64,000 nucleotides of DNA from assembly GCF_015482775.1 (NCBI RefSeq), contig NZ_CP058214.1, forward strand, positions 3,152,501 through 3,216,500. The letters run 5' to 3'. The DNA comes from Kaustia mangrovi. GTDB taxonomy: Bacteria; Pseudomonadota; Alphaproteobacteria; Rhizobiales; Im1. A program made the translations under genes and the position numbers. Positions 8,709-17,384 of the stretch are shown here, piece after piece (position 1 is the stretch's first letter; every line of letters begins with the position of its first letter). Below the pieces are notes generated by a model. The model saw nothing but the letters and a program-made list of their open reading frames with translations, did no database searches and had not been told where the DNA came from.

Positions 8709-8741
8709 GACGCCCGCCTTCCCGCGATGGAGGCGGGCGTC
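8709..8741 (+). terminator. Hairpin between phnD and phnE
   Basis: An 11-bp perfect stem (GACGCCCGCCT at 8709-8719 with its complement at 8731-8741) and an 11-nt loop is followed by TTCGTT. It is 20 nt after the phnD stop and 34 nt before phnE. It could terminate part of the transcripts or protect phnCD mRNA. Confidence 0.6.
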
Positions 8742-8774
8742 TTCGTTCATGGATGACCGGAGTTGAGACCGCCA

Positions 8775-9590
8775 ATGGCAAGTCTTGAGACAGGACCGGG
8801 GGTGGAGATGGCCGCTGTTCCCCGCGTGCCGCTCGCGCAGCGTGCGAGGCGATGGGCCGTGTGGGCCGTGATCGCCGCCGTTCTGGTTTGGAGCTGGGGC
8901 CCGGCGGAAATGGGCCGCTGGACCTATCTGTTCACCGATGCGGCCAATATGGCGGCCTTTGCGGGCGGCTTCCTCGATCCCGATTTCGGCCAGTGGCGGC
9001 TCTATCTCTCCGAGATGGCGGTGACCGTCCAGATCGCGGTGTGGGGCACCGTCCTTGCCGTCCTGCTCGGCATCCCCTGCGCCCTGCTGAGCTCGTCGAA
9101 CCTCGCGCCCGTCTGGGTCGTGCAGCCGGTGCGCCGGCTCATGGACGCCTGCCGTGCGATCAACGAGATCGTCTTCGCGCTGCTCTTCGTGGTCGCCGTC
9201 GGCCTCGGCCCCTTCGCCGGCGTCATGGCGCTCTTCGTGCACAATACCGGCGTGGTCGCCAAGCTGTTCTCCGAGGCCGTCGAGGCCATCGACCCGCGCC
9301 CGGTGGAAGGCATCCGCGCGACCGGGGCGAGCAAGCTGCAGGAGATCATCTTCGGCGTCGTGCCGCAGGTCGTGCCCCTGTGGATCTCCTATTCGCTCTA
9401 CCGCTTCGAGACCAATGTGCGCTCCGCGACCGTGCTCGGCATCGTGGGCGCGGGCGGCATCGGCCAGATCCTCTGGGAGAATATCCGCGGTTTCTACTAT
9501 TCGGAGACCGCCGCGGCGATGATCATCATCGTGGTCAGCATCTCGCTCATCGACATCCTGTCCCAGCAGCTTCGCCGCTGGACCGTATAG
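8775..9590 (+). CDS. phnE: Phosphonate ABC transporter permease PhnE
   Basis: The 271-residue integral membrane protein belongs to the PhnE/BPD_transp_1 family. It has an N-terminal helix (residues ~25-45), several further membrane segments, and the ATPase-contact loop '[22 protein letters not shown]'-like region (residues ~175-200). '[13 protein letters not shown]' near residue 220 is strongly conserved in PhnE. TTG 8763 and ATG 8808 are alternative starts. It is co-oriented with phnCD and forms the membrane channel, probably as a homodimer since only one phnE is present. Confidence 0.93.
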   Translation: MASLETGPGVEMAAVPRVPLAQRARRWAVWAVIAAVLVWSWGPAEMGRWTYLFTDAANMAAFAGGFLDPDFGQWRLYLSEMAVTVQIAVWGTVLAVLLGIPCALLSSSNLAPVWVVQPVRRLMDACRAINEIVFALLFVVAVGLGPFAGVMALFVHNTGVVAKLFSEAVEAIDPRPVEGIRATGASKLQEIIFGVVPQVVPLWISYSLYRFETNVRSATVLGIVGAGGIGQILWENIRGFYYSETAAAMIIIVVSISLIDILSQQLRRWTV

Positions 9591-9763
9591 GGCGGGCAAC
9601 CTCCGGATCGAAGTCGCTCCGCGCGGGCGAAAAGATGGCAGGGGCTCATGGATATCCGGGGCGGGCCCGGGTATGACGACGGACAAGGCGATGCCGTGCC
9701 GGATGTGGGGATGCCCGGCGGGGCCGTGCCACCTGGGTCGGACAGGAAAGCTCATCGGGACGC

Positions 9764-10480
9764 ATGACAGTCGATTATCGCCGATACGCACTCTACATGC
9801 TGCCGCCCTCGGGCAGCGCGCTCGCCCGCTTCGGCGCGGAATGGCTGGGCCATGACCCGGAAACCGGCGATGCTGTCGAGCCGTCGCAGGCCATAGCCGC
9901 AGCCATCGACGGGGACGTTCGCTGCGAGGCCACGGCCGCGCCGGCGCGCTACGGCTTCCACGCCACACTCAAGGCGCCCTTCCGCCTGCACGCGGCGGCG
10001 GACGCGGCGGAGCTCTTCGCCGAGGTCGAGCGGATGGTGGCCGGCTGGCGTGCCTTCGCCCTGCCGCCGCTCGCAGCGAGGAGGATCGGCCGGTTCCGGG
10101 CCCTGGTGCCGGAGAGCGATTGCCAGCCGCTCGCTTCGCTCGCCAATGCCTGCGTCATCGGCCTCGACCGGTTCCGCGCCCCGCTCGACGACGCCGAGAT
10201 CGCACGGCGGCGCGAGGCCAGCCTCACAAGCCGGCAGGACGCCTATCTGCTGAGCCTCGGCTATCCTTACGTGCTGGACGAGTTCCGCCTCCACATGACG
10301 CTGACGGGCCCGCTGGACGACGTGTCCGACGCCGCGGTCTCTCCCGTGCTCGACCGGCTCCTCGCGCCGCTCCTGGCGGAGCCGGTGGAGGTCCGCGACG
10401 TCGCGATCATGGGAGAGCCCGCCGATGGCGGTCCGTTCCGGATTGTCAGGCGCTGCCCGCTTCTGCCGACATCTGCCTGA
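9764..10480 (+). CDS. Phn-operon protein DUF1045, 2H phosphoesterase superfamily
   Basis: The 238-residue protein matches the putative phosphonate-metabolism family found in C-P lyase operons. Two H-x-T motifs, 'HATL' (residues 66-69) and 'HMTL' (177-180), are the paired catalytic signature of 2H phosphoesterases, which act on cyclic phosphates. No phnP, the usual 5-phosphoribosyl 1,2-cyclic phosphate phosphodiesterase, is visible in this locus, so this protein is a plausible replacement (inference). Its 3' end overlaps phnN by 35 bp on the opposite strand. The 173-bp gap after phnE holds no other gene. Confidence 0.85.
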   Translation: MTVDYRRYALYMLPPSGSALARFGAEWLGHDPETGDAVEPSQAIAAAIDGDVRCEATAAPARYGFHATLKAPFRLHAAADAAELFAEVERMVAGWRAFALPPLAARRIGRFRALVPESDCQPLASLANACVIGLDRFRAPLDDAEIARRREASLTSRQDAYLLSLGYPYVLDEFRLHMTLTGPLDDVSDAAVSPVLDRLLAPLLAEPVEVRDVAIMGEPADGGPFRIVRRCPLLPTSA

Positions 10481-11012
10481 GGGCGGCCACGAAGGCTTCG
10501 CCGGCCTCCTCCACCGTGCCGTCATTGACGATGGTGACGACCGGGCAGGCGCCGGTGATCTCCTCGCCATAGCGCTTGAGCCGCGCGGCGATCTCATCCG
10601 CTGTTTCGCGGTGGCGCGCGGCGAGTCGCTCAGCAAGGATCGCGGGCGAGGCGGTCACGTGGATGGCCCGCACCTCGGCAAAGCCTGCGCAGGCCTCCTC
10701 GAGGGCGGCCCGCGAGATATTGGCGACGACCGTGCGGCCGTCGGCGATATCGTCGGCGAGAGAGGCCGGGAGGCCGTAGTCGAGGCCGTTGGCGTGCCAG
10801 GACAGGGCGAAGGCGCCGGCCGCTTTCATCCGGGCGAAGTCCGTCTCGCTCGCCGCGATATGGTCCTCGCCGCCGGCATCGGCCGGGCGCGTGATCACCC
10901 GGCGCGCGAAGACATAGCGCCCGTCATCCTTCAGCGCCGCGCGCGCGAAGTCGATCAGGGTGTCCTTGCCGGCCCCGCTCGGGCCGACCACCGCGCAGAA
11001 CAGTCCGCTCAC
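10446..11012 (-). CDS. phnN: Ribose 1,5-bisphosphate phosphokinase PhnN
   Basis: The 188-residue protein starts at GTG 11012 and resembles guanylate kinases. Its P-loop 'VVGPSGAGKDTL' is at residues 8-19, and 'RRVITRPADAGGEDH' matches the PhnN substrate region. It phosphorylates ribose 1,5-bisphosphate to PRPP, the last step of the C-P lyase pathway. It is the final gene of the minus-strand phn unit, about 66 bp after the HD-domain gene. Confidence 0.93.
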   Translation of the reverse strand: MSGLFCAVVGPSGAGKDTLIDFARAALKDDGRYVFARRVITRPADAGGEDHIAASETDFARMKAAGAFALSWHANGLDYGLPASLADDIADGRTVVANISRAALEEACAGFAEVRAIHVTASPAILAERLAARHRETADEIAARLKRYGEEITGACPVVTIVNDGTVEEAGEAFVAALRQMSAEAGSA

Positions 11013-11078
11013 GCCTCTATCCCCATGTCAGACTCACGAGCGGAGATAGGATCACGTTTCGCCGGCGCCGGGAACCGG

Positions 11079-11648
11079 TCATTCGCCCGCCGGGTGCCTG
11101 CCCGCCCTGACGGCGTGGGCGACATAGCCGAGGAAGTGATCGAGCGGCGGCGTCTGCCCGTGGGGGTCCTTCGCCCTGTCGTCCCAGCCGCGCAGCCGCA
11201 CCGCGGCATCGGCATGGGGCTGGGCGATGAAGGCTGCGGCCTCGCTGCCGCCCATCGGGCCGCCCTGGAGCATCAGGCTGTGCTCGGAGGCCGGCGAGAG
11301 CGTCGCGCGATAGCTCGGATCGATGGCGCAGAGATAGCGCTTGGCGTCGACATGCAGGCGCACGGGCTCGGTAACCTCCGGCCCGAACCAGCGCGTCAGG
11401 AACCGGCCGCCGACCGCCTCGTGCAGCTTGTCGCGCGTCTCCGCCGGAGCGTCGTCGAAGCCGGGATCGAGCAGGTGGCCGATATCGTGGAGAAGGGCGG
11501 CCGCGATCAGTGCGGGCGTCGCCCCCTCGTCCTCCGCCAGCATGGCGCATTGCAGCGCGTGCTGCTCCTGGGTCACGGCCTCGCCGCCATAAAGCTCGGC
11601 GCCGCGGCTGGCGACCATGGTCCGGATTTCGGCAACCACGTCGGTCAT
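11079..11648 (-). CDS. PhnZ-like HD-domain protein of phosphonate operons
   Basis: The 189-residue protein belongs to the phosphonate-associated HD family. Metal-site residues are visible: H30, the HD pair H54-D55 with H58 ('LLHDIGHLL'), H76-E77 and H99 within 'HVDAKRYL'. Upstream, Y20, E23 and H30 have the same spacing as Tyr24, Glu27 and His34 of PhnZ, the mixed-valent di-iron oxygenase that cleaves 1-hydroxy-2-aminoethylphosphonate. An oxygenase role is therefore likelier than nucleotide hydrolysis. No adjacent phnY-like dioxygenase is seen, so the substrate is open. GGAGG overlaps the end of phnM just upstream. Confidence 0.85.
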   Translation of the reverse strand: MTDVVAEIRTMVASRGAELYGGEAVTQEQHALQCAMLAEDEGATPALIAAALLHDIGHLLDPGFDDAPAETRDKLHEAVGGRFLTRWFGPEVTEPVRLHVDAKRYLCAIDPSYRATLSPASEHSLMLQGGPMGGSEAAAFIAQPHADAAVRLRGWDDRAKDPHGQTPPLDHFLGYVAHAVRAGRHPAGE

Positions 11649-11665
11649 GGGTTCGCCCCCTCCTG

Positions 11666-12808
11666 TCAGGCCACGCGCTCGCCCTCGCGCCAGACGGCGC
11701 GGATCACCGGTCCGGCATCCGTCTGGCGGAAGCGCACGAGGTCGGCACGTCGGTCTTGAGCGATCTCGCCGCGGTCGTCGAGCCCGATCTGGCGGGCGGG
11801 TGTGCGGGTGACCGTGGCGATGGCGTCCGGCACCGAGATCGCGTCGACGGTCTCGGCGAGCCGCATCGCGCCATAGAGCAGGGAGGCGGGGACATAGTCG
11901 CTCGACAGGATGTCGAGATGGCCGGCCTCCGCGAGCGTGCCGGCGGAGACATTGCCGGAATGCGAGCCGCCGCGCACCACGTTCGGGGCGCCCATGAGCA
12001 CGGCGAGGCCGTTATCGTGGCTCGCCTGCGCCGCCTCGACCGTGGTCGGGAACTCCGCGATCGCCACGCCGTCCTCCATGGCCTCGGCCACATGATCCGG
12101 CGTCGCGTCGTCGTGGCTCGCGAGGGGAATGCCGCGCTCGCGCGCCATGGCGACGATCGTCCGGCGATTGGTGCCGGCATGGAGGCGATGGTCCTCCATG
12201 CGCTCGGTGATGAAGCGCTGGAGCTCCTCGTCCGACATGCCGTATTTGCCCTGATAGTAGACGGCATACTGCTCCAGGCTCGCGAACTGGCGCTGGCCCG
12301 GCGTGTGGTCCATGACCGAGACCAGGCCGACCAGCGGGCCGCCCATCAGGGGTTCGGCAAGCTCCAGGAGCGTGCCGCAGCTCACCTCGCAGCGCAGATG
12401 CAGGCGGTGCTCGGCCTTGAGCGATCCGGCGCGAGACTGGCTCTCGACCGCGTCGAGCATGGGCGCGAGCGTCTCCAGCCGCCGCGTGCCGGCATGGACA
12501 TGGCCGACGGAGAGCGCGTTGAAGACGGTGGTGATACCGGAGGCGGAGACCTCGCGGTCATGGTTGATGATCGCGGCGTGCGGTGGCCAGTAGGCCTTGG
12601 GCCGCGGCATCATGTGGCGTTCCAGATTGTCGGTATGGAGCTCCACCAGCCCGGGGATCACATAGTCGCCGCCGCAATCCGTGGCGCCGGGCAGGCCGGA
12701 GAGGCCGGAGGATATCCCCGAAATCCCCGTCTCGTCGAAGGCGAGCGTGCCGGAGACGACCTCGTCGGCCAGCACGATATTGGCATTGGTGTAGATCGTC
12801 TCAGCCAT
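11666..12808 (-). CDS. phnM: PhnM, alpha-D-ribose 1-methylphosphonate 5-triphosphate diphosphatase
   Basis: The 380-residue amidohydrolase-fold enzyme removes pyrophosphate from the phosphonylated ribose triphosphate. Typical PhnM motifs are 'VIPGLVELHTDNLERH' with metal-binding histidines, 'VEELH'-position equivalents around residues 55-65, 'PLASHDDATPDH' near 240-250 and 'SSDYVPASLL' near 315-325. Length matches the family. Its 5' end overlaps phnL by 8 nt, so it is translated as part of the same operon. Confidence 0.95.
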   Translation of the reverse strand: MAETIYTNANIVLADEVVSGTLAFDETGISGISSGLSGLPGATDCGGDYVIPGLVELHTDNLERHMMPRPKAYWPPHAAIINHDREVSASGITTVFNALSVGHVHAGTRRLETLAPMLDAVESQSRAGSLKAEHRLHLRCEVSCGTLLELAEPLMGGPLVGLVSVMDHTPGQRQFASLEQYAVYYQGKYGMSDEELQRFITERMEDHRLHAGTNRRTIVAMARERGIPLASHDDATPDHVAEAMEDGVAIAEFPTTVEAAQASHDNGLAVLMGAPNVVRGGSHSGNVSAGTLAEAGHLDILSSDYVPASLLYGAMRLAETVDAISVPDAIATVTRTPARQIGLDDRGEIAQDRRADLVRFRQTDAGPVIRAVWREGERVA

Positions 12809-13505
12809 GGGCGGCCTCCGCGAAGCGCTGGACGTCGAGGCTCTTGCTGCAGGCCGCCTGGCGGTCCGCCTCGTCGTGGAAGATGCCGAGGATAGCCGAT
12901 CCCGCCGCGCGTGCCTCCGCCACGAGTTCCAGCACCCGCGCGCGGTTGCCGGCGTCGAGCGAGGCGGTCGGCTCGTCGAGCAGCAGGATCGGATGGGGGG
13001 CGGAAAAGCCGCGCGCGATGTTCACGCGCTGCTGCTCGCCCCCGGAGAAGGTCACCGGAGAGAGCGGCCACAGGCGCTCGGGCACCTGAAGCCGGTCCAG
13101 GAGCGTTCTGGCGCGCTCGCGCGCCTTCTCCTCGCAGGCGCCGCGCTCGATCATCGGTTCGGCGACGATGTCGAGCGTCGGCACGCGCGGAATGACGCGC
13201 AGGAACTGGCTCACATAGCCGATGGTGCGCCGGCGCACGGCGATGATGTCGCGCGGGGCCGCGGACGCCATGTCGACGATGCCGCCCTCGTGGCTGACGA
13301 GGATCCGGCCGCTGTCGGCGCGATAGGTGCCGTAGACGATCTTGAGCAGAGAGCTCTTGCCGATGCCCGACGGGCCGGTGATCGCCACGGCCTCGCCCGG
13401 CATGAGCGAGAAGTCGAGGCCGGAGAAGACCGGGATCTCCGCACTGTCCTGCATGTGCAGCGTGAAGTGCTTGTGGAGCCCGTCGATCTGGAGGAGTGCG
13501 TCCAT
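12801..13505 (-). CDS. phnL: PhnL, ABC-type ATPase of the C-P lyase system
   Basis: The 234-residue protein has Walker A 'GPSGIGKSS', signature 'FSGGEQQRVNIARG' and Walker B 'ILLLDEPTASLD'. PhnL is an ABC ATPase required for phosphonate use that associates with the C-P lyase core rather than with a permease. ATG 13505 is preferred over GTG 13511 because an AGG site is 7 nt upstream. The stop overlaps the phnM start. Confidence 0.93.
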   Translation of the reverse strand: MDALLQIDGLHKHFTLHMQDSAEIPVFSGLDFSLMPGEAVAITGPSGIGKSSLLKIVYGTYRADSGRILVSHEGGIVDMASAAPRDIIAVRRRTIGYVSQFLRVIPRVPTLDIVAEPMIERGACEEKARERARTLLDRLQVPERLWPLSPVTFSGGEQQRVNIARGFSAPHPILLLDEPTASLDAGNRARVLELVAEARAAGSAILGIFHDEADRQAACSKSLDVQRFAEAAHG

Positions 13506-13507
13506 CG

Positions 13508-14290
13508 TCACACCTGTAGCACGGAGGAGACGAGAAGCTGGGTGTAGGGCGCCTGCGGGTCGTCGAGCACCTGATCGGTGAGCCCGTGCTCGATGACGTG
13601 CCCGCCCTGCATGACCATGAGCCGCGTGGAGAGGAGCCGCGCCACCGCGAGGTCGTGGGTCACGATGACGACGGACAGGCCCAGCCGGCGCACCAGCGTG
13701 CGGATGAGGTCGAGCAGGCGCGCCTGGACGGAGACGTCGAGCCCGCCCGTCGGCTCGTCCATGAAGACGAGCCGCGGGTTGGAGACGAGGTTACGCGCGA
13801 TCTGCAGGCGCTGCTGCATGCCGCCGGAGAATGTCGCGGGCAGGTCGTCGATACGCTCAGCCCGGATCTCCACCCGCTCCAGCCAGTCGAGCGCCTCCGC
13901 CCGGATATTGCCGTAATGGCGCGCGCCGACCGCCATCAGCCGCTCGCCGATATTGGCGCCGGCGGAGACGGAGAGCCGAAGGCCGTCGCGCGGGTTCTGG
14001 TGGACGAAGGCCCAGTCGGTGCGCTGGAGCATGCGCCGTTCCGGCTCGCTCATGGCGGCGATGTCCTTCAGCCCCTCCGCGCGGGTGCTGTAGAGGACCT
14101 CGCCACGGCTCGGCTCGATCTCTCCGGACAGGCATTTGAGAAGCGTCGTCTTGCCCGAGCCCGATTCGCCGACAATGCCCAGGACCTCGCCCGGCCACAG
14201 CGAGAAGCCGACCTCCTCGCAAGCCGCGAAATCGCCGAAGCGCTTCGTCACGCCGCGCGCGACGAGCAGGGGGGCCTCCGCGCCGCTCAT
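13508..14290 (-). CDS. phnK: PhnK, ABC-type ATPase bound to the C-P lyase core
   Basis: The 260-residue protein has Walker A 'GESGSGKTT', signature 'FSGGMQQRLQIARNL', Walker B 'LVFMDEPTGGLD' and 'NPRDGLRLSVSAGANIGER', a PhnK hallmark. In the E. coli system PhnK docks on the PhnGHIJ core through PhnJ. The start overlaps the phnJ stop (ATGA at 14287-14290); a longer frame to 14410 lies inside phnJ and was not used. Confidence 0.95.
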   Translation of the reverse strand: MSGAEAPLLVARGVTKRFGDFAACEEVGFSLWPGEVLGIVGESGSGKTTLLKCLSGEIEPSRGEVLYSTRAEGLKDIAAMSEPERRMLQRTDWAFVHQNPRDGLRLSVSAGANIGERLMAVGARHYGNIRAEALDWLERVEIRAERIDDLPATFSGGMQQRLQIARNLVSNPRLVFMDEPTGGLDVSVQARLLDLIRTLVRRLGLSVVIVTHDLAVARLLSTRLMVMQGGHVIEHGLTDQVLDDPQAPYTQLLVSSVLQV

Positions 14291-15153
14291 TCCGCCGCCT
14301 CCGACCGGGCCTGACGCGACTGGCAGTAGTCGGTATCGGAACACACGAACATGCGTCCGCCGCTGTCGTCGAGGATCACCTCGTCCAGATAGCTCTCGCT
14401 CGATCCGCACAGCGCGCAGGCTTCGTCCCAGCGCTGGACCTCGAAGGGATGGTCCTCGAAATCGAGGCTCTCGACTTTCGTATAGGGCGGCACGGCGTAG
14501 ATCCGCTTCTCGCGGCCCGCGCCGAAGAGCTGGAGGGCGGCCATGCGGTCCATCTTCGGATTGTCGAACTTGGGGGTGGGCGAGGGGTCCATGACATAGC
14601 GGCCCGAGACCTTCACCGGATAGGCATAGGTCGTGGCGATGTGTCCATGGCGGGCGATATCCTCGTAGAGCTTCACATGCATGAGGCCGTATTCCTCAAG
14701 CGCATGCATCTTGCGCGTCTCGCTCTCGCGCGGTTCCAGGAAGCGCAGCGGCTCCGGGATCGGCACCTGATAGACGAGGATCTGGTCCTCGCTCAGCGGC
14801 GTCTCCGGGATCCGGTGGCGGGTCTGGATGACGCTCGCGCGCGCCGTCTCCTCCGTCGTCTCCACGCCCGCCGTCTTCTGGAAGAACTTGCGGATGGAGA
14901 CGGCGTTGGTCGTGTCGTCGGCGCCCTGGTCGATCACCTTCAGCCTGTCGTCCGGGGTGAGGACGGAGGCGGTCACCTGGACGCCACCCGTGCCCCAGCC
15001 ATAGGGCATGGGCATCTCGCGGCTTGCGAAGGGCACCTGATAGCCGGGTATGGCGACGGCCTTGAGCAGCGCGCGGCGGATCATCCGCTTGGTCTGGTTG
15101 TTGAGATAGGCGAAGGCGTAGCCCTTGGCGGGCGTTGCGGCCGCGGCGGTCAT
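14287..15153 (-). CDS. phnJ: PhnJ, C-P lyase radical SAM enzyme
   Basis: This is the catalytic subunit that breaks the carbon-phosphorus bond of ribose 1-phosphonate 5-phosphate, releasing alkane and the 1,2-cyclic phosphate. In the 288-residue product the essential cysteines are C246, C249, C271 and C277 ('CALC' and 'CSDTDYC'). Their spacing equals Cys241/244/266/272 of E. coli PhnJ, where three bind the 4Fe-4S cluster and one forms a radical. The start overlaps the phnI stop by ATGA (15150-15153). Confidence 0.97.
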   Translation of the reverse strand: MTAAAATPAKGYAFAYLNNQTKRMIRRALLKAVAIPGYQVPFASREMPMPYGWGTGGVQVTASVLTPDDRLKVIDQGADDTTNAVSIRKFFQKTAGVETTEETARASVIQTRHRIPETPLSEDQILVYQVPIPEPLRFLEPRESETRKMHALEEYGLMHVKLYEDIARHGHIATTYAYPVKVSGRYVMDPSPTPKFDNPKMDRMAALQLFGAGREKRIYAVPPYTKVESLDFEDHPFEVQRWDEACALCGSSESYLDEVILDDSGGRMFVCSDTDYCQSRQARSEAAE

Positions 15154-16241
15154 TCGGCGGCCTCCCCTGGCGCCTCGGCACTGTGGGCGGCGCGCATGCG
15201 GCGCACGAGCTCCAGCTCCGCCTGGAAGTCCACATAATGCGGCAGCTTCAGGTGCTCCACGAAGCCCGTGGCCTGCACATTGTCGGAATGCGACATCACG
15301 AATTCCTCGTCCTGGGCGGGGGCGGTGCGCTCCTCGCCGAACTCGCCGGCCCGCAAGGCCCGGTCGACCAGCGCCATGGACATCGCCTTGCGCTCGAGCT
15401 GGCCGAAGACGAGGCCGTAGCCGCGGGTGAATTGCGGCGGGGCCTCCTTGGAGCCTGCGAACTGGTTGATCATCTGGCATTCGGTCACCGTGATCTCGCC
15501 GATCTCGATGGCAAAGCCCAGATCCTCCGGCACGAACTCGACCGTCACCTCGCCCATGCGGATCTCGCCGGCAAAGGGATGGTTGCGGGCATAGCCGCGC
15601 TGGGTCGAATAGCCGAGCGCCAGCAGGAAGCCCTCGTCGCCACGCGCGAGGTTCTGCAGCCTCAGATCGCGGTCCGCGGGAAAGTCGAGCGGCTCGCGGG
15701 TGAGGTCGCCGACGTCGTCGTCCGGCGGAGCCGATGCCGGCTCGATCAGCCCTTGCGCGCCCAGCATATCGAGCACGCGCGGCATGGCCCCGTCGACCGG
15801 TGTCGGCGCCGACGGCGCGGGCTCGGGCAGGCCTTCCGCTGTGAGCGTGAAGTCGATCAGCCGGTGGGTGTAATCGAAGGTGGGGCCGAGCACCTGCCCG
15901 CCGGGAAGATCCTTGAAGGTGGCGGAGATGCGCCGGCGGATCGCCATGTCGCCTGTGTCGAGCGGCTCCGAATAGCCGAAGCGCGGCAGGGTCGTGCGGC
16001 TCGCGCGGACAAGGAAGATCGCCTCGATGAGGTCGCCGCGCGCCTGCTTGACGGCGAGCGCGGCGAGAGAGCGGTCATAGAGCGAGCCCTCCGTCATCAC
16101 CCGGTCGACGGCGAGCGAGAGCTGGCCGGCGATCTGGTCGACGCCGATCTCAGGCACGTGCCGGTCGCCCCGGCGTTCCTCGGCGAGCAGGCGGTGGGCG
16201 TTGTCGATGGCCGCCTCACCGCCCTTCACTGCGACATACAT
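15150..16241 (-). CDS. phnI: PhnI, C-P lyase core subunit
   Basis: The 363-residue protein begins 'MYVAVKGGEAAIDNAH', the conserved PhnI N-terminus. With PhnG, PhnH and PhnL it attaches methylphosphonate to ribose of ATP by displacing adenine; alone, PhnI is a nucleosidase. Conserved stretches include 'FDYTHRLIDFTLTAEGLPEP' (shown at its core) near residue 130 and 'DEEFVMSHSDNVQ' near 330. Start and stop overlap the phnH stop and phnJ start. Confidence 0.96.
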   Translation of the reverse strand: MYVAVKGGEAAIDNAHRLLAEERRGDRHVPEIGVDQIAGQLSLAVDRVMTEGSLYDRSLAALAVKQARGDLIEAIFLVRASRTTLPRFGYSEPLDTGDMAIRRRISATFKDLPGGQVLGPTFDYTHRLIDFTLTAEGLPEPAPSAPTPVDGAMPRVLDMLGAQGLIEPASAPPDDDVGDLTREPLDFPADRDLRLQNLARGDEGFLLALGYSTQRGYARNHPFAGEIRMGEVTVEFVPEDLGFAIEIGEITVTECQMINQFAGSKEAPPQFTRGYGLVFGQLERKAMSMALVDRALRAGEFGEERTAPAQDEEFVMSHSDNVQATGFVEHLKLPHYVDFQAELELVRRMRAAHSAEAPGEAAE

Positions 16242-16852
16242 CAGCCGGCCTCCTGGTCTGAAATGGTCGTGGAGCGCGGCACGGCGGCGATCTCCCGGGG
16301 CGCGCAGAAAACCGCGTCGACGCCGAGCGGGAAGCGCGCATTGCTGGCCGCCATCTCGCGCCAGAATTCGGCCTTGAGCGGCGGCGCCGAAAGCGTGTGC
16401 ACCGTCTCGATGCCGGGTCCTGAAAGGCGCACGCCGGCATCCGCCGTGAGCGCGTCGACCTGCATGAGGAGCGTCGCGGACCGGTCCGGATAGTCCGGCG
16501 TGCCGGGCTTGAGCAGGGCGAAGGGTGGCCGCGCGGCAGGATCGGTAACGAGCACGAAATCGGCCTCGCCCGGCTCCTCGACGAGCGGTGCCGCGCAATG
16601 GAAGCGCAGATAATCGGCCACGGCGCCGCCGCGCAGGCCGGGCTCGACCCACAGCGCCGTGTCGAAATCGACGAGGGTCAGCAGGAGAGCGGCCGTGGTG
16701 GGATGGAGCGGCCGGGGCGGCTCGGGTGCGGCGTCGAGCGCATGAATGCGGCCCGGCCGCGCCATCGCATCGAGGACCGCCCGGAAGCTCGAGGCGGACT
16801 GCGTCGCGGGGTCGGCAAAGCCGGGGGCGGGAGCTGCGGTCGTGAGCGCCAT
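16241..16852 (-). CDS. phnH: PhnH, C-P lyase core subunit
   Basis: The 203-residue protein is a structural subunit of the PhnGHIJ complex. Family signatures include the N-terminal 'SFRAVLDAMARPG' and 'LLLTLVDFDTALW', and the central 'FVLVTD' strand. ATG 16852 begins 1 nt after the phnG stop; a longer frame runs into phnG and was rejected. Its stop codon shares one base with the phnI start codon. Confidence 0.94.
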   Translation of the reverse strand: MALTTAAPAPGFADPATQSASSFRAVLDAMARPGRIHALDAAPEPPRPLHPTTAALLLTLVDFDTALWVEPGLRGGAVADYLRFHCAAPLVEEPGEADFVLVTDPAARPPFALLKPGTPDYPDRSATLLMQVDALTADAGVRLSGPGIETVHTLSAPPLKAEFWREMAASNARFPLGVDAVFCAPREIAAVPRSTTISDQEAG

Positions 16853-16853
16853 C

Positions 16854-17327
16854 TCAGTCCTCCCCGCGCACCATGGTGAAAAAGTCGACGCGTGTGGCCG
16901 CCGCCTTCGCCGCGCGCTCGCGGGCGAGATCCGCATGGGTCTCCTCGAGCGGCGCGATGACGGTCGACATGATCGCGTCGCGACGGCCGGCGTCCTGAAG
17001 CAGCGCGTCGTAGACGGCGGCGATCTCGGCATGGGCGGCATCGCGGCCCATCACATAGGACTGGCCGAACAGCCCGTCATCGGTGCGCACGGCGCAGCGC
17101 GTGACCGTCGCCTCGCCGAGATTGAACGGCGCACCGGACCCGCCCATGCGCCCGCGCAGCATGACGAGGCCGGTTTCCGGCTTGCGGACGAACCGGTATG
17201 GCGGCTGGCCGGTTTCGGCCGACCAGAGGGCCTTGAGCCGCTCCGGATCGGCTTTCGCGAGGACCGACATCCAGTGCCGGCGATCCTGATGGTCCTGGGG
17301 GGAAACTGGGTGTGGCTCGGTGTTCAT
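16854..17327 (-). CDS. phnG: PhnG, C-P lyase core subunit
   Basis: The 157-residue protein contains the conserved 'RRHWMSVLAKADPERL' near the N-terminus, 'ETGLVMLRGRMGG', and the C-terminal 'RVDFFTMVRG' that closes nearly all PhnG proteins. It is the first gene of the minus-strand phn operon and lies behind a PHO box. ATG 17327 was chosen because it gives the usual PhnG N-terminal length. Confidence 0.94.
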   Translation of the reverse strand: MNTEPHPVSPQDHQDRRHWMSVLAKADPERLKALWSAETGQPPYRFVRKPETGLVMLRGRMGGSGAPFNLGEATVTRCAVRTDDGLFGQSYVMGRDAAHAEIAAVYDALLQDAGRRDAIMSTVIAPLEETHADLARERAAKAAATRVDFFTMVRGED

Positions 17328-17384
17328 CGCTGCCCGTCGATCTTCGTGATGGGCAGCCTTCAATCACGGTTGTGCGAAGCCTTC

